Assembly: GCA_001179505.1 (NCBI GenBank)
Contig: CDMY01000193.1
Span: forward strand, 62,001 to 126,000
Reading direction: 5' to 3'
Source of the DNA: Vitrella brassicaformis
Lineage: Eukaryota; Sar; Vitrellaceae
Length of the DNA: 64,000 nt
Shown here one piece after another: positions 20,958-33,056 of this stretch (the stretch's first letter is position 1; the number at the start of each line of letters is the position of its first letter). The position numbers were made by a program, and so were the translations under genes. Below the pieces are notes generated by a model. It did no database searches and was not told the DNA's origin. It saw only the letters and a list, made by a program, of their open reading frames with translations.

Positions 20958-23400
20958 ATGCTGCCTGTGCGCATTGCAGGCAGATGCCCTTGCAGCAGCC
21001 CTCAACTCATCGCAGCCCAAGCAGCGCGACGCTTTGCCACAGCAGCACAGGATGTAGACCTGGCTGCAGCACGAGGGCTGAGGGAGCTGACGGACGACGT
21101 GTTCGAGGCCGAGATCATCAGCAGCGGACAGCCATGCGTCATCGCAGCATACGCTGAGTGAGAAAACAGAAAGATCATTCAATGATGTTCTTGTGGATGT
21201 CATTCATCTCGAGAGCTTTCGTGTCATTCATTCTCTCGTGCGTTCAGGTGGTCCCGGCCCTCTGTGGAGTTCTGCAATGGTCTGCAGCGGTTGTGCGAGA
21301 AGTTCCCCTTCTTCACATTTGGTCAGTTTGACGTGACGGTCAACCCGCTGGTGTGCTCGAGGCAGGAGATCCGCACCGTCCCCACCATCCAGTTCATCTA
21401 CAAAGGCAAACTCACAGCGGGTAGGCACCTCATACACGTGGGTGGGTGGCATCACACACAGGACGGGAACCATCAATGGACATCGCCTCGCCCTTTCCTC
21501 ACTCACACCAGAGCTGTCGGGTCGTTTCTCTGAGTCGGAGGCGGCCCGGTTCTTGGAGCATTCGTCTACCTACGTGACGGAGCCTCGGGGCCACAACGAT
21601 TCACTGAAGGGGTAAGTCTGGTCATCCTCGGCTTCGGCTGGACAGCTGCAGAGGTGATGTAATCCTTCAATGGATCGATGCACAGGGCGTGGCGGCGCTG
21701 TGAGGACGCTTCCGGCGCTGGGGACATCGCCGCGGCTCAGAATCTGCTAATCAAGGCAAATAAGACAGGCGCACTACGCAGAGAGGCGAGCTGACTTTCC
21801 TCCTGTGTGTCATCCATCCATCAGTTGGAGAGCCACACTCAGGCCAACGATGAATGGGAGCAGTGGACCAAGGCTAGAGTGGCTCTCGAACGACGTAAGC
21901 ATGGCATAGCAGCCCTATAACATCACACACACGGGTCCATGACCACTTGCATGTCACCTCTTACTTCGCTCAGTGGCTCTGACGGTCGGACCGGCCTACT
22001 GCCGCAACCCGATAGACTTGGTGCAGCTCAGGCAAGAGCTCGATGACCTAATCGACACCTTCCCAGAAGAGCTCAGAGCTCCGAGGGTGGGTACGGGGGA
22101 CAACACAACACGCCATCCATATAAATGGGAAACATCCCTTCCCTCCTGTCGATGTGGTTTGTGTTGTGTCTGCTGCAGCATGCGCGAATGGTTGGATCAG
22201 CAGCCGTGCTGCTCTCAGACGATCCCTCGATGACGCTGACGGTGAGCATCAGACGCGCCCATGTGCCCCATTGTGTGTGAGGCCTCTGTCTGTATCGTAT
22301 CCATCATGGGTACAGGGTGTCCTTGAGGAGATTGGCAGCCTCGAGTCGGCTGGCGGCGATGTCGAGTATCCCCTGCTGCCAGCACGGAAACAGACACAGC
22401 AGCCGGAGAACGCCGAAAAGGACGGCACAAGGCAACCCCAGACAGGTAGGGATAGGATACCACATCACAAACAAGAGCCGCTTGTGTGTGGCAATCCGAA
22501 GGTTTTTCGTTGTTCGTGTGTTTATGCAGAGTTGGCCTTCTCGGTGACTCAGTCCCTTCGTCGCAGCATCACCCAGACGTCGCCCGACGCGACTTTCGCC
22601 CCGCCAGCTGAGCCCCTCACTAGCGACGAAGAGCGGCTCGTGAGGCTGCATCGCATCGCCGCCTCCAAGTGCTTCAGGTGCGCTCGCATGAGTGTGTCCA
22701 TGCTGGCAGGCAGCCGAGAGGTGGACGGGACGCGTGGAAAGGCTTTGTGTTGTTGGTCTGACTGATGTTTGCAATGCAGAGAGGGGCGCTACGATGACGC
22801 ATTCGACCATGCCATCCAGGTAGGTAGCCTATCGGTGCCTGTGGGTGAGAGTTCTGTGACGTGACGGTTCCACCCCATTCATTTGTGACGTCCGTCCGTC
22901 AGGGGTACCGTCTGGACACATCCAAGGGCCGTCTGGTGTCCCATCTCAACCACGAGAGGACCGCCCTCACCTCACGAGCTATGCTTCAGAACCTCGCTAC
23001 CGCTCTGGGTAGATGTGTGTGCCCCAGCGGCCAATGAGGCAGGCTCGTTGACTCGTTGTTCTCTCACTTGTTGGCCTGTGCAGGTGGGTCCCACCCGGCC
23101 ATGCAGGAGGCTCGTGCGAAGCTGGACGCCCTGTGCCACCCCGACGGCCCGCAGGTAATGCGTCGCATCCCGCCCTGCACCAATGCCTTCGGAGGGATCG
23201 GCAGAAGGGTACGCACCGCACACATCACACACACACGGGGTTTGGTTTGAGCTGTCTGTGTTTGGTGTATGGTGTGGCATTGATTGGTGGCTCAGGAGCG
23301 TGGCAACTGGCGCCGCAAGTGGACGTGGCACGGCCCCGACTGGAAGCCCCCCTGGGCACCCAAGGTGGCGTGGAAGCCCGAGGACTGGGCATGGCCATAG
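20958..23400 (+). CDS. Mitochondrial thioredoxin-fold protein lacking CxxC, with helical C-terminal region
   Basis: Thirteen exons: 20958-21157, 21248-21420, 21512-21611, 21686-21755, 21825-21894, 21974-22086, 22179-22241, 22316-22445, 22530-22677, 22780-22819, 22903-23008, 23084-23154, 23296-23400; 462 residues, all in phase. The N-terminus (MLPVRIAGRCPCSS...AARRFATAAQ) is a typical mitochondrial presequence. A thioredoxin fold follows: FEAEIISSGQPCVIAAYAEW, then SRPS where WCGPC is normal, FGQFDVTVNPLVCSRQEI, VPTIQFIYKGK. The redox pair is therefore missing. The rest is helical, TPR-like (DEERLVRLHRIAASKCFREGRYDDAFDHAIQGYRLD), reminiscent of bacterial CnoX/YbbN (thioredoxin plus TPR holdases). 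The tail holds eight Trp in its last 30 residues. Intron 21756-21824 uses a GC donor. Confidence 0.8.
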
Positions 23401-23702
23401 ACAGACATACAGGGAGGGAGAGGGAGAGCCAGACGGGAGAAGGGAGGGACACAGGGTTCGACAAACTACGTGCCGCACGGACCGGACCGCATGTGCGCTG
23501 TATCGTGTCATTGTGGCGTAAGGGGAGGGATCAACAATGATGCATTGCATGGCAACAACTTTTTTGTGTCAGTCGTTGTCCGTCCGGTCATTGTCCTGTG
23601 CACTCACTGTACACTCATGTAGTCACTCACATTGAGCCATCATCCATCACTCACAAGCAAGGCAAGCCGACAGGCCGGTCAGTCAGTCACTTCATCGGTC
23701 AG
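23401..23702. other. Convergent intergenic region
   Basis: 302 bp between the stops of the thioredoxin-like and Notchless genes, with GTCA-type short repeats. Nothing else seen. Confidence 0.5.
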
Positions 23703-26621
23703 TCAGTGTCTCCAGATCTTGAGGATGCGGTCCTTCGAACCTGAGCAATGAAGACAACCGACCACACACACACACACACACACACCACCCATGAGACAGA
23801 CACACACATGGCTGCCAGTGCTGTTTCTTTTTGTGGCTCGGCTCACCCGACGCCACTCGTGCCCCATCTGGGCTCCAATCCACAGCGTACACCTACACAC
23901 ATGACACAGAGAGAAAGACATCGAAGTAAGATTGTCCTGGTCCCTCTGCCCTCCCTCCCTCCATCCCTCCCTGTGTGCGTCTGCGCGCATGTCTGACCTC
24001 GTCGGCATGGCCTGGCAGATCCTCACGGAGCTTGCGCTTCAAGATGTCCCATACCTACAAACGCATTCATGCCATGCACACCATTGGCATTTTCCTCTCG
24101 CGCCGGTCGTGGTGGGTGAGTGGCTGCCTTGCCCACCTTGACGGTGCTGTCTTTGCTGCCGCTAACGAGCATGCGGCTGTCCGCCGACCAGCACACCTGG
24201 TACACGTCTCCCACGTGGCCTCGCAGAGTCGCGATGAACTTGCCAGTCTTCCCGTCCCACAAACTGAATGTACCACACACACACACACACACACACACAA
24301 CAGGAATCCCTTCTGACCAGCAGCGCATTGCAGGGACTGACCGGATGGACTTGTCGAATGAGGCCGAGGCGATGAAGCGGCCGTCGGGGGAAAAACTGAC
24401 CTGAGCAGATGGGTGACGGATCGACATACAGATGCATGGAGGTGACCTGGCATGTGTGTGTTCGGTGGGTCAAGGGTCCCTGCTGACGTGGTTGACGACT
24501 TTTTGGTGTCCGGTCATTCTGCAGATGGGTTTGCGCGACTCGCCGGGCTGCCACAGGAACATTGTGAAGTCGTCGGAACCGCTCAGCAGCCGCTCTCCAC
24601 CACACTGACACGAGAAACCACACACACACACACAACACACAATACAATTCACAACACACAACACACACACGTACAGGAAGAGAATGGATGCAATGACGTC
24701 TTTCTCACCGCCTTGACGCCCTCATCGTATCTGCTTTGCGCAGCCGAGCGCATGGCATCAAACGGTGAAAAGCTCTGCAGGGGATCGTTGACGCAGAGAA
24801 CAGACGCGTAATGCATTGCAATGCATCCCACTTGAGCTTTTACAGCGGAACACAGCACAGCGCATGCCTGTGGGTTTTGGGGGTCGAATGGGCCGCTCCG
24901 CAGGACGTGCTCGGTGTTGAGGGCCAGCGTGTTGACCCAATGGGCGTGACCTGACCAACAGCCAAGCGATAAGGATCACGGGAGGGAAAGATGCAGATGT
25001 TCTATATTGATTTTGTCTTACCCTTTAGTTCTTTGGTCATTTTGCCGTTGTCAGGGTTCCACACCTTGACTGATCGGTCACGAGAGGCGCTGTACACCAA
25101 GCCCTCAGACTCACCCGACCACCGAATCTGGGAGAGAGACAGACAGACGGACACACACGGGGACACGCGAGAAGGGCAAGTCACGTTTTGTGTGCAGATA
25201 GCTCGTTGTGGGTGTGCACACAGCACCTGTGTGACTGCAGCAGAGTGTCCCGAGAGGCAGATGAGTGTGGTGCCCAACACAATGTCCCACACCCTTATCG
25301 TGCAGTCCTTCGACGCACTTAACGACAACACATCCATACATAACACGAAACACACACACATACAAAGGTGTCAGTCAGATCGAATTCGATCGTCCCCTCT
25401 CCTCTCCCCCCTCTTGCTCGGTCCACCTACCCACCTGGCCAGTCTGGGCACTGTGCGTGAGGCGTCGGTGTCACTGCTCCTGCCTACCAAGTGGAGGGGC
25501 TCCCACACCACACACGTCACAGGCTGCACACACATGGGAATGACAGAAGCAGCGTCCACATATCGGCCGATCCTCTCCCTCCCCGTGTCTCCGTGCGGTT
25601 CTCACCCCCGAGTGTCCCCTGAGCGGCACCCCCACAGGTGTCCCCTTCGGCCGCTCCCACACACGCACGCTGTGATCCTGACGTAGATGCACACACACAT
25701 AATACAGGACAGTGGCAGGCTGCGGCTGTCTGTCTCCTCTCGCCCTGCTTCCCACGTACCATCCCTGCTGATGCGACTTTGGTAGCGTCCGGGCTCCAGG
25801 CGACACACAGCACCCAGTTGGTGTGGCCCTTGCACGTCGCGCCCGGCAGCTCGGTCGCCAAATCCCACAGACGCACCTGACACACACAGGCAGCCAGCCA
25901 GATGAGATGAGTGTCTTTCAATCATCATGCGAGCATCGATCCATCCATCCACGTCTGGCCGTCCTCACCGTGGTGTCCCCCGACCCCGACGCGAGCGACC
26001 TGCCGTCCGGACTGAAGGACACGCACAGCACCGCCTCGGTGTGACCTGAACACACACACACATACGCACACACGATGAAATGAATGGCTGGCTGCTTGTG
26101 ACGATGTTTGGTGCTGACTGACCTTCCAGCGATGCGGTGCATCGTGTGACGGGCCGCACGCGGAAGGCGGCGAGGGGGTGGTAAGTGATGCGCAAAACAC
26201 GCTCCGACGAACCCGCATGACCCTTGAGCTGAGCGAAACTCTCGCGCAATGTTGTCGAGATCTGCGGGACAGAATCACACACACATGGATCTTTGTGTGA
26301 GCATGTAGGTGGAGATTCTGTCACACCTCTACGGTGTTGTCGTCGAGCGTGAATGAGTAGGGCTGTTTCTCCTCGTTGCTGAGGAGCTCGTTCAACAGCT
26401 GCTCAAGCTGATCTTTCGTCGTCCTGCAGCCAACACAGTCAGCACACCACAAGCACACGCAGTTTCCATGAATGAATTGCTCCCTCCGCATCTCCCGTCG
26501 TGTCCTTCGCTGCAGCGTCCACTCACTCCATGGACAGGTCGACCTGCGGTCCGTTTGCTGCGCCATCGGGGTCGACAAACTGCACTATCAGCTGATCACT
26601 CGAACCTTCACCTGCCATCAT
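23703..26621 (-). CDS. NLE1: Notchless/NLE1 (Rsa4) WD40 ribosome assembly factor
   Basis: Sixteen exons: 26527-26621, 26327-26423, 26123-26261, 25969-26045, 25760-25876, 25606-25677, 25435-25523, 25227-25317, 25022-25127, 24709-24950, 24488-24604, 24342-24400, 24137-24263, 23998-24054, 23847-23892, 23703-23740; 522 residues. The N-terminal NLE/MIDO (ubiquitin-like) domain reads SDQLIVQFVDPDG...VDLSMETTKDQLEQLLN. Eight WD40 blades follow, e.g. GHTEAVLCVSFSPDGRSLAS, GHTNWVLCVAWSPDATKVAS, GSDDFTMFLW, GRFIASASFDKSIRLWDGKT, GHADEVYAVDWSPDGARVAS, ending KDRILKIWRH. NLE binds the AAA+ ATPase Rea1/Midasin through its N domain in 60S maturation. Exon 10 may hide a 69-nt in-frame intron (24769-24837), which would give 499 residues, closer to animal NLE1 (about 485). 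Divergent from the unknown gene at 26817. Confidence 0.93.
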
Positions 26622-26816
26622 TCCCTTCACCACTCTGAATCGGGTGCAGGGTTTTCTAGCGCAGGGTTTGCAGGGTCAAGGGTTTCGCAGGGGCCGTGCG
26701 GGTTGTCGGAGAGGCGGCACAACCTCGAACAGCCTGTTGAGGAGGCCGTTCTTTGGATGGCTACCGATGGAATCAGGTGAAAAACACCCAGGCGAGCAGC
26801 GCCTCCCCCACCAGTA
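26622..26816. promoter_or_regulatory. Upstream region with repeated GCAGGGTTT elements
   Basis: 195 bp between the NLE1 start (-) and the next + gene. The stretch 26644-26697 carries several spaced GCAGGG(TTT) copies resembling the telo-box (AAACCCTA-like, here AGGGTTT). Telo-boxes are known in plant promoters of ribosomal and ribosome-biogenesis genes; relevance here is inference. Confidence 0.4.
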
Positions 26817-28717
26817 ATGGCTTCGCGCGTGTCTGTGCGCTGTGCAGATGAGCGTGTTGCTGGTTCGTCTGCCTTGGATCTGCCTGCCATCAGCAACACT
26901 GGGGCGAGCCAGCCGGTCAGCGGAGGCAAATTGCGAGGAAGACCACAAAGACCGCAGAGAAAACGTGCTTCTCTTCCCGTGATTTGTTGGTTGCAGGCGT
27001 CCGCTGCTGATGGCCTACGTAGCCTCCGAGATGAGCTTCATCGCATAGCTATGCTGACTGAGGCGATTCAGTCAAAGGTAACACACACGAGGCTGACAGT
27101 CAGGCGGCTACTTGACGGTCGGGCGCATTGGTTATTGGTTGGTGCAGTTCTCGGCTGATGGTGAGTCGCGGGCGAAGCGGCTGCTGCACTGCCGACCGGA
27201 TGTCCAGGTGAGGAACGCTCGTGGATGGATGTGGAAGCCCCTGACATCCACGCGGTTTGTATGGCTGAGTGTTTGTGTGCAGTGTGAGTTGTCGGCCATG
27301 GCGAGCGGCCTGGCGCATATCGACGCCCTCTTAGATAGACCCAAACAGGTGGGCACTCATGTCCACAGCAAACACACATCTGCCCAGGGCGGACTTACGA
27401 GGTGTGGCGTGCCGTCAGGTGGGGGTTGGCGAATCGATGGACATAGCCTCGGTGCTCTGGCTGATTTGAGTGCGGCCCTCAACACCATCTGGAGTAGACA
27501 AGACAGGCAGGGTGAGATACACAGACACGCCAACATTCACCAACACGTACCCTCGATGATGTGCTTCTCCTCATTTGACCAGGCGTCAAGAAGACCATCG
27601 AGATCACCTACGAGAGCCCCACCATCAGCCACAGCTTCGGCGACGAGACCCGGCCCATTCACGCCTTCCTCGACTGGGCACGGCGGCTGGGTGTGACCGT
27701 CGAGTGGCAGCTGGACGGCTTCGGGATGGTGACACTGGACTGCAGCAAGCGTGTGCCGAGTGCCCCGCCGGCTGTGTGTGGGCCGGTCGCTGACGTGATC
27801 AACAAGATGGCGAGCCAGGCACAGCGGGTAATAAGCTGAAATACACTCATAGCAAAACCTCGACCCACGGGATGGTCTGTGGGTGCTGTGTATGCCTTCA
27901 GGTGGAGATCAAGTGCGGCGGCAGTCCTCTGCACCACACATGGCGACACCTGCTGAGTTTCCCCAAGGCCGATGAGCTGCGCATCGAGGAGGGCGACGGC
28001 AATCCGCCGATCCAGCGGACCGTCAAGAGCATTCCCACCTGGCTGCTCGAGGTCGGCCAGGACGGCAATAACGTGCGGCTCCCCGCCATCGACACCTTCT
28101 GGGGCGAGCTAGGCCTGAGTGTTGACGGGCGGGCACATTTGCCCGCCCGACCCCGAACCCTCACTCGACTGCTGGGCAGCCTGCGTCATCTCACCTTTGT
28201 CGAGCTCTCCTCTGCTAGCCTTCCTATCGTGTATGAGTGCGTGTCGTGCACGAGTGTCGATAAACTAGATAGGGTTGTGCTCCATGTGGGCCCACGCATG
28301 AGTGCACTGCCTGAGCACATCAGCCAGAAGCTGCCGGCCGTGAAATACCTCAGTGTGGAGGTGTCAGATGCCGTTATGCACGATGATGTCTGGCGGGTAG
28401 TCGAGGGCGCAGATGCGTTGTCGATCGTGGGTTTTGTGCGCCAGCTGCGTCCGCACGAGGCCGAGCTTAGACTCGGCATACACGATGACGCATTGGCCAG
28501 CCACGACTATGGGGGGATAGGGGGAGATGAGCTAGACGAGGCCATAGTCGAGTACGGGACCACTTGGACCGAGGCGCTCGGCTTCCAGTGCTTCCAGCAA
28601 GTCATGGAGACACAGCATCTCACACATGCATCCGCCAGCTGTCACACGATTGAAGGCGAATTCGGTGAGCCTGAGTTCAGCCACGCCGATCTGCATCTGG
28701 TATTCGTGGCCAAGTAG
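26817..28717 (+). CDS. Protein of unknown function
   Basis: Six exons are secure by phase: 26997-27077, 27148-27207, 27283-27348, 27388-27511, 27583-27827, 27902-28717. The N-terminus is uncertain. The open frame continues upstream to ATG 26817 without need of an intron, but an acceptor-like TGTGCAG ending at 26845 suggests another 5' exon structure. The protein starts with helical sequence (LRSLRDELHRIAMLTEAIQ), then a mixed alpha/beta body including FLDWARRLGVTVEWQLDGF, WRHLLSFPKADELRIEEGD, LGSLRHLTFVELSSASLP and LPAVKYLSVEVSDAV. Leucine-rich spacing hints at a degenerate LRR-like solenoid, but no canonical repeat is clear. No catalytic motif, signal peptide or TM helix. I do not recognise it. 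Confidence 0.65.
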
Positions 28718-29456
28718 AGGGGGCGACAGAACGGACAAGGGCCATGAGTGAGCCTTTCGTGTGCATGCCATGGACTGCATTGCATGACTTGAAAGACGGA
28801 TGGTATTGAGATAAACCGATGGCTCTTTCGTGTTCAACTTGGGTCATACAAACAAAACCAAACCCATCCTATCCTGCTCCGCTCTGCTCTGCTCTGCTCA
28901 GCTCGCCATGGGACAGAGCGCGCTGCACACGAGTACGCCTGATAAAGACCCCATGACGTGTCTCGCTTCTGATGCTCACAAAACGCTCAGGCCAGCCCGC
29001 ACGAGTGCGTACGAACTTGAGCAGGCAGAGAAGTGCACTCACACACACCACAAACCTGTCAGTCCCCTTCTCTACCCTCGCTGTCACGAACGACAAGACC
29101 CTCATGCAAGGGGGGGCAAAACACGACAACACCAACACGTCACACACATGAACTTACCGTTAACCTTAGCACACTGGCTGTCATGTCCATCACGTCACGC
29201 ATTTCATAAATGAGGTCTCTGCGGCACAAGCGCACGCCACACGCACATGTATGTGTGGACGAAGCCGACCCACTCTCACCCAGCAACTCATTCTTTGAGC
29301 CACGTTCCGCGTGCTTGCTCCGTCCATCTTATCTGTGCACAGAGCAGAAGCAGGCCGAGACACGGCTGGCGAGCTGGGTGGTGTGGCTGGGCTCTCCTTT
29401 TTCAGATAGTAGGAAGTACAAAACCATCCCCCAACCATCACTACGTTACGCACGGA
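28718..29456. other. Convergent intergenic region
   Basis: 0.74 kb with a TCTGC repeat near 28874-28901 and a run of CA. No coding signal seen beyond chance frames. Confidence 0.5.
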
Positions 29457-31871
29457 TCACGCCCCACCATACAAGGGGGCCGAGGCAACAGACGGCGTAC
29501 GCACCTTGGCTGCCGGTCTGCTGCCCCCGCCACATTCACTAATGTAACACTCGAAGTTGTGCCCGTCATCCGGACATACCTCAGAGATGGTCGCCAGCAC
29601 GACGGGGCTGCCGGGGAATGACATGGTCGGCTGCGACCGCCTCTTCCGCTGCTGCGGCAATGGTAGCGACCTCACACTGCTGCTGCCGCTCCCGGCCGTC
29701 CCCGAGCTGTGGTCCGAGCCTGTCGCCGCTGACCGCCTCTCGGGCAGAAGGGCCAATCGGTGGCTGCTCAATGTCACTGCTCGTTTCTTGCCCTTGTTGT
29801 CATGATGGTGGTGGATGGGCGACGCCCCATCGCTGACGTGCGGCACCACCGGGGGCCGAGAGGGAGGGGGAGGCGGGCCCGGGGAAGAGTCCGATAAGGC
29901 CCTGGCGCCCTTCGACTCGCTCGAGAAGGATGGCGGCCGCGATGTCCTGCCCCTGGCGGAGTGGGTAGGTTGGAAAGGGGAAGGAGATGGCAAGGGGGCG
30001 GGTGGAGGGTCGTCGGGCTTCTTGTCGGTCGGCTGGCTGGATGTGGACGTCGTCTCGCGGATGGCTACTATTGCCAGGCCAGGATCGGTGGCATCGGTGA
30101 GGGCCGTCAGGTGCACCGTAACCCACCCTCTAGACGGCACCTTAACCTTCAAACAAGAGAAAAATCGAAGCCATCACTTGACTGGACCAGCCTGCGATGG
30201 GAAGTGTTCCCATCGCACACACGCTTACACGTACGCACCTGCTGCAGATGGTCCTTCAGGGAGCCGGCAGCAGAGAGCCGCCTGCATGCTGCACGTGGTA
30301 AGATGACGGCGGATGGCACGCCCATAAGGGTACCGCCCATGAACAGGTTCAGGGTGCTTGAGCTATGGACGATCGACGACGTGTCTTGCAGCTCAAGCAC
30401 CCCCTGAGCACATCGCAAGACGATAATAACTCAGTTATGCAGGCCATGTTGCCACATGTTTTCTCACCCATCCGTCGAAGTGAAGGTCGACCAGTGCCCT
30501 CATCCAGTTGGCCTCTTGATCCTTCCTCCTCTCTCGTACTCGATCGCTGACACACAAACCCATGCAGTCTGTTTGTGTGTGTGTGTGGGTGGGTGTGTGT
30601 CGTTGCTGATCGTGCTCACTGTGTAGTGTCTTGTATCATCCCCCATAGGAAGCCCGGTATGTTCTGCGCCTCCTGACCTCCCACCTTGAACCATCTACAG
30701 GAACACAGACACACACGATATGTGTACGCACCTGGTCTGTGGGAAGGTTCAATTACCTGATCGAGCCGTCCTGCCTCTCATATTCGAGCTCAAGCATGAA
30801 GGGCGTCCGCCGACAACCGAACAACGCCTGCACGGCAGACCATGGAAGCCAACACACGCGCAGAAACCATCAGTCGATCGCGAAGCAGCCGACTCACTCA
30901 CCGCGAAGGCGTTTCTGAGTTGTGTCCTTCCTGGCTCGAGGAAGTATTCAGTCCACCAGATGAAGTCAGCGTCCGGTTCCTCACCGTCGGCCGGCGACGA
31001 GCTGGCACCCCCGCCGTCCCCAAAGTGATGGTGGTGCTCCCTTGGCGACCTCTTGCCGTTGCCCGTCCTGCCCGTGAGCGTCTGCCACACTCTGTCTAGA
31101 AAGATCTCACCCGTCCGCTTCTTGGCTGCTGGCTTGTGGGGGTCGGTGGCGTCCTGGTAGAGGTCGCAGCCCCAAGCCATGGCACCCATCTGCAGGCATC
31201 GATCACATACGTACGCACGTACGTGTATGGGGGAGAGGGGCGGCGTGTGTGGGGTGGTAGTTACCTGTTGGCCAACGGCTTCAACGAGGGAGGAGAGCTT
31301 GACTTGCTCTCGAAATCGCTCAGACACGTCCTTGAGGCACACAAGAAAGAGCAGGGGCTCCCTGCTGTAGACCTTCACATACACCTGAAGCCGTACAACA
31401 CACAAACACAAACACAGACCACAAGAATCACTCAGGCAACACCCCACTGCAAGCGCCCACCCATCGTATACATCACTCACCTCGCAGTGGCAGAATTCCT
31501 CGCCTTCCTTGCCTTTGGACTCACCGCACCCCGTCGACTCCTTCTGTCCGAATCGCTTCACCTTGAGAATGGGCGCAGTGGACTTGGACTTGCCATTCTG
31601 TGGCTCGTCCCTCAGCGCCGCGTCGAAGAGATCGCTCAGTGTGGCCGTGGTGATGCCGATGAGCTCCGACAGGTGGCGGCCATAGAGTGAGGATTCGCCC
31701 AGCAGCCTGTCCGCATGCGGGGAGGCGTCGATGCACGTGGCGTCGAGGCCGGCCAGCAGCACAATGTCGTGGCCGCAGTTGACCAGAAACGTCAGCTGGC
31801 TCTTGGTCCGGCTGTGGGTCTTGAAGTTGCGACGCTGCATCCGCTCCTGCGCGACACACCATGTACCGATC

Positions 31872-31909
<38 letters not shown>

Positions 31910-33056
31910 GTGTGTTCGTGTGTACGCGTGTGACGTATACGGCTGGCTGGGCTGACCGTGTTGAACGAGGTAATGAGTGAAAGGGCGATAGGCAGCAGAA
32001 TGCCGAGAAGGAGTCTCATCTGGTCCTCCCTGTCCCCTTGTCCGCCGTGGCCCAGCATGACGCAAGCAAAGCTCAGGCTCCACGAGAACAGTATCATGGT
32101 GGCCCTCTCTATCGACCGACTGAGGGAAGGAAGACACACAGCCCTTTCTTCTCTTGTCGGCATTGTCTTGCAAGGTCTGTCTGTCTGTCTGTCTATCTGT
32201 CTTTGTGCGTATACTACATGCTTACAGCCAGGGGCAAGCGTTGAGCCAGACCAGATTGACCATCACCGGCCAGCCGGGACCTACGGGCGCTTTGCTCGGA
32301 TGGATGTTGACGTACTTCTCCCGAACGTAGTCATTGATGCCTGTCGAAACGAATTACGACATCCAAGCAAAGCCGTGCGGTGGGGTGCGGTGTGTTGCGT
32401 TGCGTTGCGTTGCGTTGCGTTGCGTTGCGTCCAGCCCAGCCCGGCCCGGCTTCTCTGTCGCTGCTCACCGATTGAGATGAGAAAGAACACAATGTAGGTG
32501 AAGAAGGTCACGTGTGCGGCGTACAAGCGGCGGCTCTCCGACGGGCGAAACAGCCGATAGTACAAGAGGCTGACAGTGCTTGCGATGACGGGGATGGTTC
32601 GCGCGAAGGAGAGCGTGACGATAATCAGCTGTTTGTCGAGCGAGTAGGACGGAAAGGCCGACCAGTCGACACTCCATCCTTTGAGGATCGCCTGTGCAGG
32701 CAACGAACGCATGATGAATCAGTGATTCGACGATTGCGGCGATTGATTCAAGACGCATACAAACACATGAGATGGTTCTGGGCTTCGTACCCCTAAGGCG
32801 TAGAAGGCGCAGAAACACGACACAGGGTAAAACACCGTCTCCGTCCCATCGTACTGCTGTGCGCGGTACTCGGCCTCTGATGCGCAGACACAAGCAAACG
32901 GACATGCGCCGCCTCCCAGCACAATTGATTGATTCACCTTGAGTCGTCTGTTGTCTTACCCAGTTGTTCGTTTCGAAAGAGCAGCTCACGAGCAATGAGC
33001 CTCTCCCTCAGCGACGTCCGTACGCCTCTAAAACACCGGAGCGCGAGGCTCCACAT
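29457..33056 (-). CDS. Multi-pass membrane protein with PAS domain(s)
   Basis: Thirteen exons: 32960-33056, 32791-32876, 32469-32691, 32226-32340, 31957-32119, 31481-31846, 31265-31384, 30902-31189, 30757-30827, 30620-30694, 30468-30546, 30239-30403, 29457-30146; about 845 residues. Residues 40-230 hold about five to six hydrophobic helices (VFYPVSCFCAFYALG; LIIVTLSFARTIPVIASTVS; FFTYIVFFLIS; TMILFSWSLSFACVMLG; LLLGILLPIALSLITSF). A PAS fold follows: LTFLVNCGHDIVLLAGLDAT...ADRLLGESSLYGRHLSELIG, closing in VYVKVYSREPLLFLVCLKDV. Further PAC-like stretches occur (RWFKVGGQEAQNIPGFLWGM and KVPSRGWVTVHLTALTD). No kinase, cyclase or phosphodiesterase domain is present, and the last 200 residues are disordered. 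A possible last intron (donor GTATGT at 29581-29576) leaves the C-terminus uncertain. Probably a sensor or signalling scaffold. Confidence 0.75.
32394..32430. repeat. (TTGCG)n pentanucleotide repeat in an intron
   Basis: About seven tandem copies of a GCGTT-type pentamer inside intron 3 of the PAS gene. Confidence 0.85.

Noticed and set aside
27388-27418. Acceptor GTGCCGTCAG at 27419 for the unknown gene
   Set aside because: It gives the wrong phase after the preceding exon. The acceptor TGCCCAG at 27387 keeps the frame.
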